Below are positions 1 to 5,923 of a stretch of 5,923 nucleotides of DNA, piece after piece (the stretch's first letter is position 1; every line of letters begins with the position of its first letter). The stretch spans positions 1 to 5,923 of the forward strand of contig JAITMY010000103.1 in NCBI GenBank assembly GCA_031290755.1. Reading direction: 5' to 3'. The notes under the pieces are model-generated. The model was not told the DNA's origin and searched no databases. It worked only from the letters and a program-made list of their open reading frames with translations. The position numbers and the translations under genes are program-made. The DNA comes from Prevotellaceae bacterium (GTDB taxonomy: Bacteria > Bacteroidota > Bacteroidia > Bacteroidales > UBA932).

Positions 1-18
1 AATAAAAGTTAAAAATTA

Positions 19-26
19 CCCCCCCC
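19..26. repeat. C8 homopolymer in the leader of the membrane protein gene
   Basis: Eight consecutive C residues lie in an otherwise AT-rich stretch, 37 bp before the GTG start at 64. The tract is in non-coding DNA: the reading frame of the gene has a stop (TAA) at 10-12 and no usable start between that stop and 64. Tracts of this length can slip during replication and, in a leader, change promoter spacing or expression. That is an inference here, since no promoter boxes are recognisable around it. Confidence 0.55.
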
Positions 27-30
27 GTTA

Positions 31-50
31 ACATTAGTTAAATCTAATGT
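31..50. repeat. Perfect inverted repeat before the GTG start (possible operator or hairpin)
   Basis: Arms ACATTAG (31-37) and CTAATGT (44-50) are exact reverse complements separated by a 6-nt loop (38-43). The repeat ends 13 bp before the GTG at 64. The stem is AT-rich, so as RNA it would be weak; as DNA it could be an operator for a dimeric regulator. It could also be chance in AT-rich DNA. No TAnnTTTG promoter box is visible in 1-63, so the promoter may lie left of the window. Confidence 0.4.
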
Positions 51-63
51 AGGGTGGTGGAGG

Positions 64-1836
64 GTGGCGCTGCCGCTTATTCTCCTGCTCGCCGTGGCCA
101 TTTACGCAGGCAGCGTGCGCCACAACGGCCTGCTGCCGCACGGCTGGGACGACCACCTCAACATTTCGGAGAACGCCGACATCCGAGCGCTCTCCCTCGA
201 CAACGTTCATCTCTGGTTTACCTCTACTTACGCAAAGATGTACTGTCCCGTAAAGATGGCGGTGCACAGCGCGGAGTACGCACTCTGGGGCTTGCAGCCC
301 ACGGGCTACCACGCCGTGTCGCTGGGGCTGCACTGCGCCTGCACCGCGCTGCTGTTTGCGCTGCTGCTGGGGCTTACGGGGAGCCGCGGCGGGGCCTGCC
401 TTGCGGCGCTGCTGTTCGCCGTGCACCCTATAGCGGTAGAGAGCGTGGCGTGGGCCTCGGCCCGCGGCGACGTGCTCTACGCCTTTTTTTACCTCGTGGC
501 GCTACTAACCTACGTGAAGGGCGGGCTTTGTCCATCGGTGCGGCGGCTGGCCGCCGTGCTGCTGCTGTTTGTCCTCGCCGCCCTGTCCAAGCCCTCGGCG
601 GTAACGCTGCCGGCGGCGCTGCTGCTGGTGGACTGGTACCGCGGGCGGCGCATGGCGGGGCGGGCGATTGTTGAGAAGCTGCCCTTCTTCGCCGTGTCCG
701 CCGCGGTGGTGACGGTAGCCATTGCCACCCGCTCGTCCGACGTGGTGGACGCGGGCTATGCGCTGGCCAAGTACAAAACCGTTGAGGGCTACCTCTACTT
801 GGCCTACGCCCTGGCCTTCTACCTTGTGCAGCTGGCTGCGCCTGTCCGCCAGTCAACGCTGCACCCCCACCTCGCCTACTACAACGGCGGCCTGCCCACC
901 GAATACTACCTCTACCCGCTGGCGCTGCTGGCCGTGGGCGTGCTGGTGTGGCGGTGCAGGGCGCACCGGCGGGCGCTGCTCTTCGGGCTGGGATTCTACT
1001 TGGTGGCCATCAGCCCCACGCTGCAAGTTGTCCCCGTGGGCGTTAGCATCGCCGCCGACCGCTACGCCTACCTGCCCTGCGCAGGGCTGTACTTCCTGCT
1101 GGCCTACGGCTTCGGCCAAGCGCCGGCCAAGGCCAAGCGGTGGCTGGCGACGATAGCGCTGTGCGCCGCGGCAGCGTTCTCCTACCGCAGCTACGGCCTA
1201 ACGTGGCTTTGGGGAAGCCCCCTGAAGCTCGGTGAGCAGCTCCTTAGCTCCTACCCCGCCTACTCCAACGGCTACTTCTTTGTGGGGCAAGAGTATAACC
1301 TCGCCAAAGACTACCGGCGGGCGCTGGAGTATGCGCTGCGGGGCACCCGCGTGGAGTGCCGCAACTATTCTGTGTTTCAGCTGGCCGGCGAGTGCCTTAT
1401 CCACCTCAAGCAGTATGACAAGGCGCTGCCCTACTTCGATGTAGCCATCGCGGGGGCGCGGCAGTGGGGGAATCGCAACCCGGAAGCGTGGACGGCTAAG
1501 GCCTACGTGGCGCTGGCGCAGCAGCGCTACGCGGACGTGCTGACGGCGCTGGACAGCGTGGCGGCAGCAGCGCCGCTGACGGCGCAAGGCTACGAATGGC
1601 GCTATACGGCTAAATACTACCTTGATGACTGCGAGGGAGCGCTGCGCGACATAAGCGCTGCGCTACAGCTGGAGCCTGCCGGCCTGCACTACTACAACCG
1701 CGCTAACATGTACCTTGAGCTGCGCCGCCTGCCCGAGGCGCGGCAGGACTACCAAAGGCTGCTGGCGCTGCCGCTGGAGGAGCGCGAGCAGCTTGACATG
1801 CCGGCGCTGGCGGGGCGGCTGGAGGAGGGGCGTTAG
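64..1836 (+). CDS. Polytopic GT-C / TMTC-like membrane protein with C-terminal TPR repeats
   Basis: A 590-residue protein of the bacterial family related to TMTC proteins and polyprenyl-phosphate-sugar-dependent GT-C glycosyltransferases, expected in the inner membrane. TM1 is at residues 2-17. The first loop has GWDDH (27-31), whose acidic pair is the expected catalytic site of GT-C enzymes. Further family signatures are HPIAVESVAW (121-130), ARGDVLY (133-139), LSKPSAVTLP (174-183) and ADRYAYLP (331-338). About ten hydrophobic segments run to residue 373. Residues 395-570 are helical with TPR character: for example YNLAKDYRRALEYA, LIHLKQYDKALPYF and a last unit around 541-568. The GTG at 64 is the only plausible start: the frame is closed upstream by TAA at 10-12, and the next ATG (238) would lose the WDD loop. 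GGAGG at 59-63 touches the GTG, too close for a normal Shine-Dalgarno site; AGGG at 51-54 is better spaced. The N-terminus lacks the basic residues usually found before TM1. Sugar donor and target are unknown; family assignment is fairly sure, activity is inferred. Confidence 0.88.
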   Translation: MALPLILLLAVAIYAGSVRHNGLLPHGWDDHLNISENADIRALSLDNVHLWFTSTYAKMYCPVKMAVHSAEYALWGLQPTGYHAVSLGLHCACTALLFALLLGLTGSRGGACLAALLFAVHPIAVESVAWASARGDVLYAFFYLVALLTYVKGGLCPSVRRLAAVLLLFVLAALSKPSAVTLPAALLLVDWYRGRRMAGRAIVEKLPFFAVSAAVVTVAIATRSSDVVDAGYALAKYKTVEGYLYLAYALAFYLVQLAAPVRQSTLHPHLAYYNGGLPTEYYLYPLALLAVGVLVWRCRAHRRALLFGLGFYLVAISPTLQVVPVGVSIAADRYAYLPCAGLYFLLAYGFGQAPAKAKRWLATIALCAAAAFSYRSYGLTWLWGSPLKLGEQLLSSYPAYSNGYFFVGQEYNLAKDYRRALEYALRGTRVECRNYSVFQLAGECLIHLKQYDKALPYFDVAIAGARQWGNRNPEAWTAKAYVALAQQRYADVLTALDSVAAAAPLTAQGYEWRYTAKYYLDDCEGALRDISAALQLEPAGLHYYNRANMYLELRRLPEARQDYQRLLALPLEEREQLDMPALAGRLEEGR

Positions 1837-1849
1837 CCTAATGCCACTG

Positions 1850-2320
1850 TTATTCTTTTCTTTTATGCTTCACGGTTCCTTTGACTTTCAGCAGCGCGAG
1901 GTTAAGCTCAAAGCCAATTTCGCTTTCCGTTGGCTGCATTTCGCTACCCAAAAGGTCGGATATAAGGTTGCTGCCTCGTTTCACCAGTGCATTTTGTTGT
2001 CCTTTGTCTTCGGTTTGCGTAAGTTGCGCCACCGTGCGCGACAGCTCCCGCATTTTGGCAAAGGTTTCCACAATTTCAATGGTGGTTTGGGTTGCCCGCT
2101 TGCTTTTGAGTATGGTCGCCAGCATGTACAAGCCCTTTTCGGTGTATGCTTTGGGCGTTTTTACTTTTCCGCCGGCGCCGAATGAAGTCGAAAATTTCGA
2201 CTTCAATTTATTCCACTCTGCTCCGGTCAATTCCAAAATATACCCGTCAGGGAATTTTTCGGGATTGTTGCTCACCGCCTCATTGACCCGCTTGGTCTCT
2301 ACGTCGTAGAGTTCGGCCAC
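1850..2320 (-). CDS. ORF6N-domain (KilA-N-like) protein, apparently missing its N-terminal segment
   Basis: A 156-residue protein. Residues 1-92 match the ORF6N pattern: AELYDVETKRVNEAV (2-16), NNPEKFPDGYILEL (18-31), then TEKGLYMLATILKS (60-73) and IVETFAKMREL (83-93). The tail is polar and ends KHKRKE. ORF6N domains occur in phage and mobile-element proteins and in many Bacteroidota chromosomes; DNA binding is presumed and the role is unknown. Family members as I remember them carry some 25 more residues (an 'IRNQ-VLLD'-like strand) before D-V-A-E-L-Y. Here the frame is stopped by TGA seven codons before the GTG at 2320-2318, and no ATG is available, so the gene is either 5'-truncated or uses GTG for a short form. 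GC is about 43-53% in three hand-counted 60-bp lines, against about 72% in two lines sampled from neighbours, suggesting a different origin. It converges on the TPR protein gene with a 13-bp gap. Confidence 0.75.
   Translation of the reverse strand: MAELYDVETKRVNEAVSNNPEKFPDGYILELTGAEWNKLKSKFSTSFGAGGKVKTPKAYTEKGLYMLATILKSKRATQTTIEIVETFAKMRELSRTVAQLTQTEDKGQQNALVKRGSNLISDLLGSEMQPTESEIGFELNLALLKVKGTVKHKRKE
2183..2205. repeat. Perfect 23-bp palindrome inside the ORF6N gene
   Basis: Left arm TGAAGTCGAAA (2183-2193) and right arm TTTCGACTTCA (2195-2205) are exact reverse complements around a single central base (2194). The palindrome lies in the coding sequence, in the K-S-K-F-S-T-S segment (residues about 40-46) of the ORF6N protein. 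Eleven perfect pairs with a one-base centre are more than codon choice would be expected to give. As DNA it could be a binding site for a dimeric protein, perhaps the product itself. Confidence 0.6.
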
Positions 2321-2465
2321 GTCAAAATAATTTTGTCTTCAGCAAATAATTGTCAATTTATTTTTTACCTTTGCGCCCTAAAGCGGTGGGTAAACTCCAC
2401 GGCTGAATATAGAGTGTTTAAAATTAGAAAGTTACATGAACTGTTAACCATTATTACGTTACGCT
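2321..2465 (+). other. Divergent intergenic region and leader of the M16 peptidase gene
   Basis: This 145-bp gap separates the 5' end of the minus-strand ORF6N gene from the ATG at 2466. It is AT-rich and contains the TACCTTTG box (2366-2373), a small palindrome AATTG-T-CAATT (2348-2358), and a leader of roughly 90 nt after the box. No Shine-Dalgarno sequence precedes the ATG, as is usual in Bacteroidota. No clear promoter is visible on the minus strand for the ORF6N gene. Any missing N-terminal coding sequence of that gene would fall here, but no frame continues the homology. Confidence 0.6.
2366..2373 (+). promoter_or_regulatory. Bacteroidota-type -7 promoter box (TACCTTTG)
   Basis: TACCTTTG matches the TAnnTTTG consensus of the Bacteroidota primary sigma factor exactly, followed by GCGCC. 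A start of transcription near 2378-2382 would give a leader of about 85 nt before the ATG at 2466. The matching -33 TTTG is not at the expected 19-21 nt distance: the nearest TTTG (2332-2335) is 30 nt away, and the TTG at 2350-2352 only 13 nt away. The call therefore rests on the -7 box and its position. Confidence 0.6.
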
Positions 2466-5363
2466 ATGAAAAAGATTTTATCCGTCCTACTTATTGCTGC
2501 GGTGGTCGTGCTGGCCTCGTGCGGCAAGCGCTACAGCTACGAATCGGCGCCGAACGACCCGCTCAAGGCGCGCATCTACACGCTGGGCAATGGCCTCAAG
2601 GTGTACCTCACCGTGTATAAGGATGCGCCACGCATTCAGACCTTCGTCGTGGTGCGGGCCGGCGGCAAGAACGACCCTGCCGAAACCACAGGGCTGGCGC
2701 ACTACCTTGAGCACCTGCTGTTTAAGGGTACGCCGAGCTTTGGCTCGTCGGACTACGCCAAGGAAAAGCCGCTGCTCGACAGCATCGAGGCGCTGTTTGA
2801 GCGCTACCGCACCAAAACGGACGAGGCGGAGCGCAAGGCCATCTACCGGCAGATAGACGAGGTGTCGCAGGAGGCGGCGCAGTACGCCATCGCCAACGAG
2901 TACGATAAGCTCATGGCGGCCATCGGCGCCACGGGCACCAACGCCTACACGTCGGAGGATGCCACCGTATATCGCGATGACATCCCCGCAAATCAGGTGG
3001 ACAGCTGGGCAAAAATTCAGGCCGAGCGCTTCGCGAACCCCGTTATCCGCCTGTTCCACACGGAGCTGGAGACGGTGTACGAGGAAAAAAACCGCTCGCT
3101 TACCCACGACGGCTTCAGGGTGTTCGAGGCGCTGACGGCAGGGCTGTTCGCCAAGCACCCCTACGGCACGCAGACGGTAATCGGCACGCAGGAGCACCTG
3201 AAAAACCCCTCCATCGCCAACATCAAGCGCTACTTCAGCCGCTACTACGTCCCCAACAACATGGCCATCTGCATGTCGGGCGACTTCGACCCCGACGAGG
3301 CCATCGCCACCATCGACAAGTACTTCGGCGCCCTCCCCAGGGGCGAGGACGTGCAGCCCCTCAACATCAGGGAGGAGCCGATTGCCGCGCCCATCGCCAA
3401 GACCATCTACGGCAAGGATGCGGCGAACGTCGTTATCGGCTTCCGCTTCGACGGCGCCACCTCCGACGACGCCCTCAAGCTCAAGCTGCTCAACATGGTG
3501 CTCACCAACGGCAAGGCCGGGCTGATAGACCTGAACGTGAAGCAAACGCAGCGCCTGCTGGACGCGGGGACAAGCCCCCTCGCCAACGCCGACTATCAGG
3601 TGCTGTACGTTTACGCCGTGCCCAAGCAGGGGCAAAGCCTCAACGAGGCAAAGGACATCATGCTGGAGCAGCTGGAGAAGGTGAAAAAGGGCGAGTTCGA
3701 CGACTGGCTGCTGCCGGCGGTGGTGAACGACTTCAAGCTGAGCGAAATTCGCTCGCTGGAGGATAACGAGGCCCGCGCCCACGCCTTTGTAACGGCCTTC
3801 ATCAACCAAGAGCCGTGGGCCGACTGCGTGGCCATGCTGGACAGGATGGCCAAGATTACCAAGGCCGAGCTGGTGGCCTTTGCCAACGAAAAGCTGCGCG
3901 ACAACTACGTCATCATCTACAAGCAAACGGGCGACGACCCCGGCGAGAAGGCCATCGACAAGCCCGCCATCACGCCCGTGCCGGTGAACCGCGACGCCGA
4001 AAGCGCCTTCCTCGCCGCCATCAAAAGCGCACAGGTGAAGCCCATCGAACCTGTGTTTCTGGACTTCAAGCAGGACATTAAGTTCTTGACCGCAAAATCC
4101 TCCATCCCAGTGCTCTATAAAAAGAACGTGGAGAACGACCTGTTTGAGATCAACTACGTGTTCGACATGGGCAGCGACAACGATAAGGAGCTGGCGCTGG
4201 CCGTGAGCTACCTGCAATACTTGGGCACGGCCACGTACACCGCCGGGCAGCTGAAGCAGGAGTTCTACAAACTGGGCTGCAACTTCGCCGTGTCGAGCGC
4301 CACCGAGCGCGTTTACGTGAGCCTCAACGGCTTGGCCGAAAACATGGAGGCCTCGCTCAAGCTCTTTGAGCACCTGCTGGCCAACGCCGAGGTGAACCGA
4401 GAGGCCTACCACAACTTGGCCACGGACATCCTGAAGGGGCGCGGCAACGCCAAGCTGAACCACAACGCCAACTTCCAGCGGCTGGGCAGCTACGGGCGCT
4501 TTGGCGCAAAATCGTCAACGACAAACATTTTGAGCGAAAGCAGGCTGAAGGACATCGACCCGCAGCTGCTGGTGGACAAAATCAGGGGCCTGTGCGCCTA
4601 CAAGCACAAGATTTTGTACTACGGCCCCCTGCCCGAAGCGCAGCTGCTGACCCTCATCGGCAGCGAGCACCACGCGCCGGAAGCCCTGAAGGACTACCCC
4701 GCGGCGGCGGAGTACGCCGAGCAGCCCACCGACCAAAACAGGGTGCTGTTTGCCCACTACAAGGCGCCGCAGGCCTACATGAGCATGATAGCCAAGCAGG
4801 GCGCCTACGACAAAAGCAAGGAGCCTATAGTTACGATGTTCAACGAGTACTTTGGCGGCGGCATGAACTCCATCGTGTTTCAGGAAATGCGCGAGGCGCG
4901 CGCCCTGGCCTACACCGCCACGGCCAGCTACAACACCCCCTCCCGCCTCGACCGCTCGTGCTACATGACGGCCTTTGTCGGCACGCAAACCGACAAGCTG
5001 AAGGAGGCCGGCGCTACGTTTCAGGACATTTTGGGCAACATGCCGCAGTCGGAAAACGGCTTTGCGGTGGCCAAGGAGAACCTGCTGGCCAACATACGCA
5101 CGCAGCGCATCACCAAGTCCGACGTGCTGTGGAGCTACCTGACCGCGCAGCGCCTGGGGTTGGACTACGACCTGCGCCGGGACATCTTTGCGCAGGTGCC
5201 GCGCTTTACCCTCGCCGACGTGGTGAAGTTTCAGGAGGAGAACGTGAAGAACCTTACCTACACCTTCTGCGTGCTGGGCGACGAGAAGGCCGTGGACTTC
5301 AACGCTCTGAGCAGCTTTGGCCAGGTAACAAAGCTTTCGCAAAGCGACATATTCGGGTACTAA
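2466..5363 (+). CDS. M16 family (insulinase/pitrilysin-type) zinc metallopeptidase lipoprotein
   Basis: A 965-residue two-lobed M16 peptidase made as a lipoprotein. The signal peptide has MKK, a hydrophobic core and a lipobox LASC with Cys19 as the lipidation site. Residues after the Cys (GKRYS) lack the acidic export signal used for surface lipoproteins in Bacteroidota, so a periplasm-facing location is more likely (inference). The zinc motif HYLEH is at 79-83 (ligands H79, H83; base E82), and the third ligand is probably E207 in VYEEKNRS (E-x6-E with E200). The spacing to E207 is longer than the usual 76 or so residues because of a charged helical insert around 98-145. HPYGTQT (231-237) and an M16C domain (about 250-430) follow. 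The second half repeats the fold but is degenerate: SYLQY (581-585) replaces HxxEH. It keeps the substrate-binding Arg/Tyr pair (R809, Y816) in FQEMREARALAY. Pitrilysin-like members degrade peptides inside a closed chamber; the natural substrate here is unknown. ATG 2466 is chosen because the signal peptide begins there. Confidence 0.93.
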   Translation: MKKILSVLLIAAVVVLASCGKRYSYESAPNDPLKARIYTLGNGLKVYLTVYKDAPRIQTFVVVRAGGKNDPAETTGLAHYLEHLLFKGTPSFGSSDYAKEKPLLDSIEALFERYRTKTDEAERKAIYRQIDEVSQEAAQYAIANEYDKLMAAIGATGTNAYTSEDATVYRDDIPANQVDSWAKIQAERFANPVIRLFHTELETVYEEKNRSLTHDGFRVFEALTAGLFAKHPYGTQTVIGTQEHLKNPSIANIKRYFSRYYVPNNMAICMSGDFDPDEAIATIDKYFGALPRGEDVQPLNIREEPIAAPIAKTIYGKDAANVVIGFRFDGATSDDALKLKLLNMVLTNGKAGLIDLNVKQTQRLLDAGTSPLANADYQVLYVYAVPKQGQSLNEAKDIMLEQLEKVKKGEFDDWLLPAVVNDFKLSEIRSLEDNEARAHAFVTAFINQEPWADCVAMLDRMAKITKAELVAFANEKLRDNYVIIYKQTGDDPGEKAIDKPAITPVPVNRDAESAFLAAIKSAQVKPIEPVFLDFKQDIKFLTAKSSIPVLYKKNVENDLFEINYVFDMGSDNDKELALAVSYLQYLGTATYTAGQLKQEFYKLGCNFAVSSATERVYVSLNGLAENMEASLKLFEHLLANAEVNREAYHNLATDILKGRGNAKLNHNANFQRLGSYGRFGAKSSTTNILSESRLKDIDPQLLVDKIRGLCAYKHKILYYGPLPEAQLLTLIGSEHHAPEALKDYPAAAEYAEQPTDQNRVLFAHYKAPQAYMSMIAKQGAYDKSKEPIVTMFNEYFGGGMNSIVFQEMREARALAYTATASYNTPSRLDRSCYMTAFVGTQTDKLKEAGATFQDILGNMPQSENGFAVAKENLLANIRTQRITKSDVLWSYLTAQRLGLDYDLRRDIFAQVPRFTLADVVKFQEENVKNLTYTFCVLGDEKAVDFNALSSFGQVTKLSQSDIFGY

Positions 5364-5395
5364 AGTTGGCGGAGGTTAGCTGATGTCGGCGCTAC

Positions 5396-5432
5396 GTCGG
5401 GGAGCATGGCCGTATGGCTACTGCTCCCCGAC
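5396..5432. terminator. Strong hairpin between convergent genes (probable shared terminator)
   Basis: GTCGGGGAGCA (5396-5406) pairs perfectly with TGCTCCCCGAC (5422-5432), an 11-bp GC-rich stem with a 15-nt loop. It begins 33 bp after the stop of the M16 gene, as expected for a terminator of that transcript, although only a short T run (5434-5436) follows on the + strand. The right arm is also coding DNA: it encodes the last residues (VGEQ) of the minus-strand gene, whose stop codon (5420-5418) lies in the loop. It may therefore act on both transcripts, or partly shield the end of the minus gene. Confidence 0.6.
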
Positions 5433-5923
5433 CTTTAGCTTCATCGTATCCGTGCCCTCTAAGCCCAGCTTGTCCACGGCCTTTACGGCCACGTGGTGCT
5501 TGCCCGGCGCGAGCTTGTGCACCTGCTTCCCCTCCTTGTCAAATACTACATTCGGCTGAAATCCTTTTTTGGGGTTATGGTCAAAGTCCCATGAGAAAAA
5601 GTCTATGCCCGCTTCGCTTTCGGCGGAGGCCTCAAAGGCGTACTTGTACATTTCCACCTCCTCGGCGCTCAGCGATACTTTTGGCGGGTTGCCGTAGGGC
5701 ACAATTTCGCTTACTTTTTTGAGGTCGATGATGATGCTTTCTTTGAGGCGGAGCCGCGCCACCTCTTCGATGGCGCCCCTGCTGAAGGTAAAGCCAATGA
5801 TGTGCCCCACAGGTTTTTGCGCCGCCTTATTTTTTTCAAACAGGCGCTTATCGTGCCGCTGCGCGGCGGCAAAAAAGTTGTCCACCACGTTGCGCCCCAC
5901 GGTTTCCTTGTATTTTTTCACCT
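5418..5923 (-). CDS. C-terminal part of a DNA methyltransferase-like protein with PKD-like tail (5' end outside window)
   Basis: About 167 residues are visible; the gene enters from the right edge, so its catalytic motifs are not seen. The GTG at 5921 is probably an internal Val rather than a start, since the sequence there already reads as family sequence. VGRNVVDNF (residues 8-16) and GHIIGFTFSRGAIEEVARL (39-57), followed by IIIDLKKVSEIV (63-74), resemble the C-terminal region of site-specific DNA-methyltransferases in which an Mrr-like 'D..GIDG...QVK' nuclease segment precedes VGR..VDNF and G.I..F.F..GA.EEVAR. The codon before the visible start is NAG, which would allow Gln and hence Q-V-K (speculative). 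Residues about 92-165 look like a PKD-type beta-sandwich: FFSWDFDHN (108-116), KLAPGKHHVAVKAVDKLGLEGT (start 136), then MKLKV. PKD-like domains are usually extracellular, so their presence on a DNA-modifying protein is odd. Alternatives are a lone Mrr-like nuclease or an unrelated PKD protein. The stop TAG is at 5420-5418, inside the shared hairpin. Confidence 0.6.
   Translation of the reverse strand, partial: VKKYKETVGRNVVDNFFAAAQRHDKRLFEKNKAAQKPVGHIIGFTFSRGAIEEVARLRLKESIIIDLKKVSEIVPYGNPPKVSLSAEEVEMYKYAFEASAESEAGIDFFSWDFDHNPKKGFQPNVVFDKEGKQVHKLAPGKHHVAVKAVDKLGLEGTDTMKLKVGEQ

Noticed and set aside
238..240. ATG as an alternative start of the membrane protein
   Set aside because: It would remove TM1 and the WDD loop that define the family, so GTG at 64 is preferred.
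54..674. A 206-codon + strand open frame overlapping the membrane protein gene
   Set aside because: Ala/Arg/Gly-rich out-of-frame translation; the frame starting at 64 has the TMTC-like motifs and membrane segments.
2331..2341. A one-base frameshift in the T run that would extend the ORF6N protein upstream
   Set aside because: The joined frame adds only about ten residues without family similarity before reaching another stop (TAA), so it does not restore the missing domain part.
4206..4220. A second zinc site in the C-terminal half of the M16 peptidase
   Set aside because: The matching segment reads SYLQY rather than HxxEH, so this half is structurally repeated but not catalytic.
2487..4463. 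A 658-codon open frame on the minus strand, opposite the M16 gene
   Set aside because: It lies opposite a gene with clear motifs (lipobox, HYLEH). Its translation is Val/Leu/His/Gly-rich with no recognisable motif, as expected from GC-rich codon bias on the other strand.
4515..5342. A 275-codon minus-strand open frame opposite the C-terminal half of the M16 gene
   Set aside because: Same compositional shadow, with no motif and no start region of its own.
5919..5921. GTG as the true start of the last gene
   Set aside because: It lies 2 bp from the window edge and the sequence there already resembles the interior of the family, so the gene most likely continues outside the window.
1..5923. 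tRNA, rRNA, CRISPR array, insertion sequence or riboswitch
   Set aside because: No cloverleaf, regularly spaced repeats, transposase motifs or long structured leader were seen; the gaps between genes are short (13, 145 and 54 bp).

Overview
The window looks like a piece of a Bacteroidota chromosome, probably Bacteroidales. The coding DNA is GC-rich with AT-rich gaps between genes. A perfect TAnnTTTG box (the -7 element of Bacteroidota promoters) lies upstream of the third gene, and neither + strand gene has a well-placed Shine-Dalgarno site. The gene families also fit: a large outer-membrane-type M16 lipoprotein, an ORF6N/KilA-N-like protein, and a GT-C membrane protein with C-terminal TPRs. 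I cannot name a genus.

Layout. At 1-63 is a short AT-rich leader with a C8 homopolymer and a perfect 7-bp inverted repeat. At 64-1836 (+) is a polytopic membrane protein of the bacterial TMTC-like family (GT-C fold, WDD motif in the first loop) with a TPR tail. At 1850-2320 (-), convergent and only 13 bp away, is an ORF6N-domain protein that appears to lack the first part of its domain and is much lower in GC than its neighbours. It carries a perfect 11-bp-arm palindrome inside its coding sequence. The gap 2321-2465 holds the TACCTTTG box and a leader of about 90 nt for the next gene. At 2466-5363 (+) is a 965-residue M16 (pitrilysin/insulinase-type) metallopeptidase lipoprotein with one active and one degenerate half. 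A strong hairpin at 5396-5432 sits between this gene and the convergent gene after it. At 5418-5923 (-) is the C-terminal part of a gene that runs off the right edge. It resembles the tail of a site-specific DNA methyltransferase, possibly with an Mrr-like nuclease segment, and ends in a PKD-like beta-sandwich.

The genes alternate in strand (+, -, +, -), so no operon is visible and nothing shows that they work together. Two are probable envelope proteins (a glycosyltransferase-like protein and a protease). The other two belong to DNA-interacting, mobile or defence-linked families. I see no complete new system. The points most worth checking are the methyltransferase/PKD-like fusion at the right edge, the palindrome inside the ORF6N gene, and the shared 3' hairpin that overlaps a coding end. 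Family assignments come from reading motifs and remembered family patterns, not from database searches.
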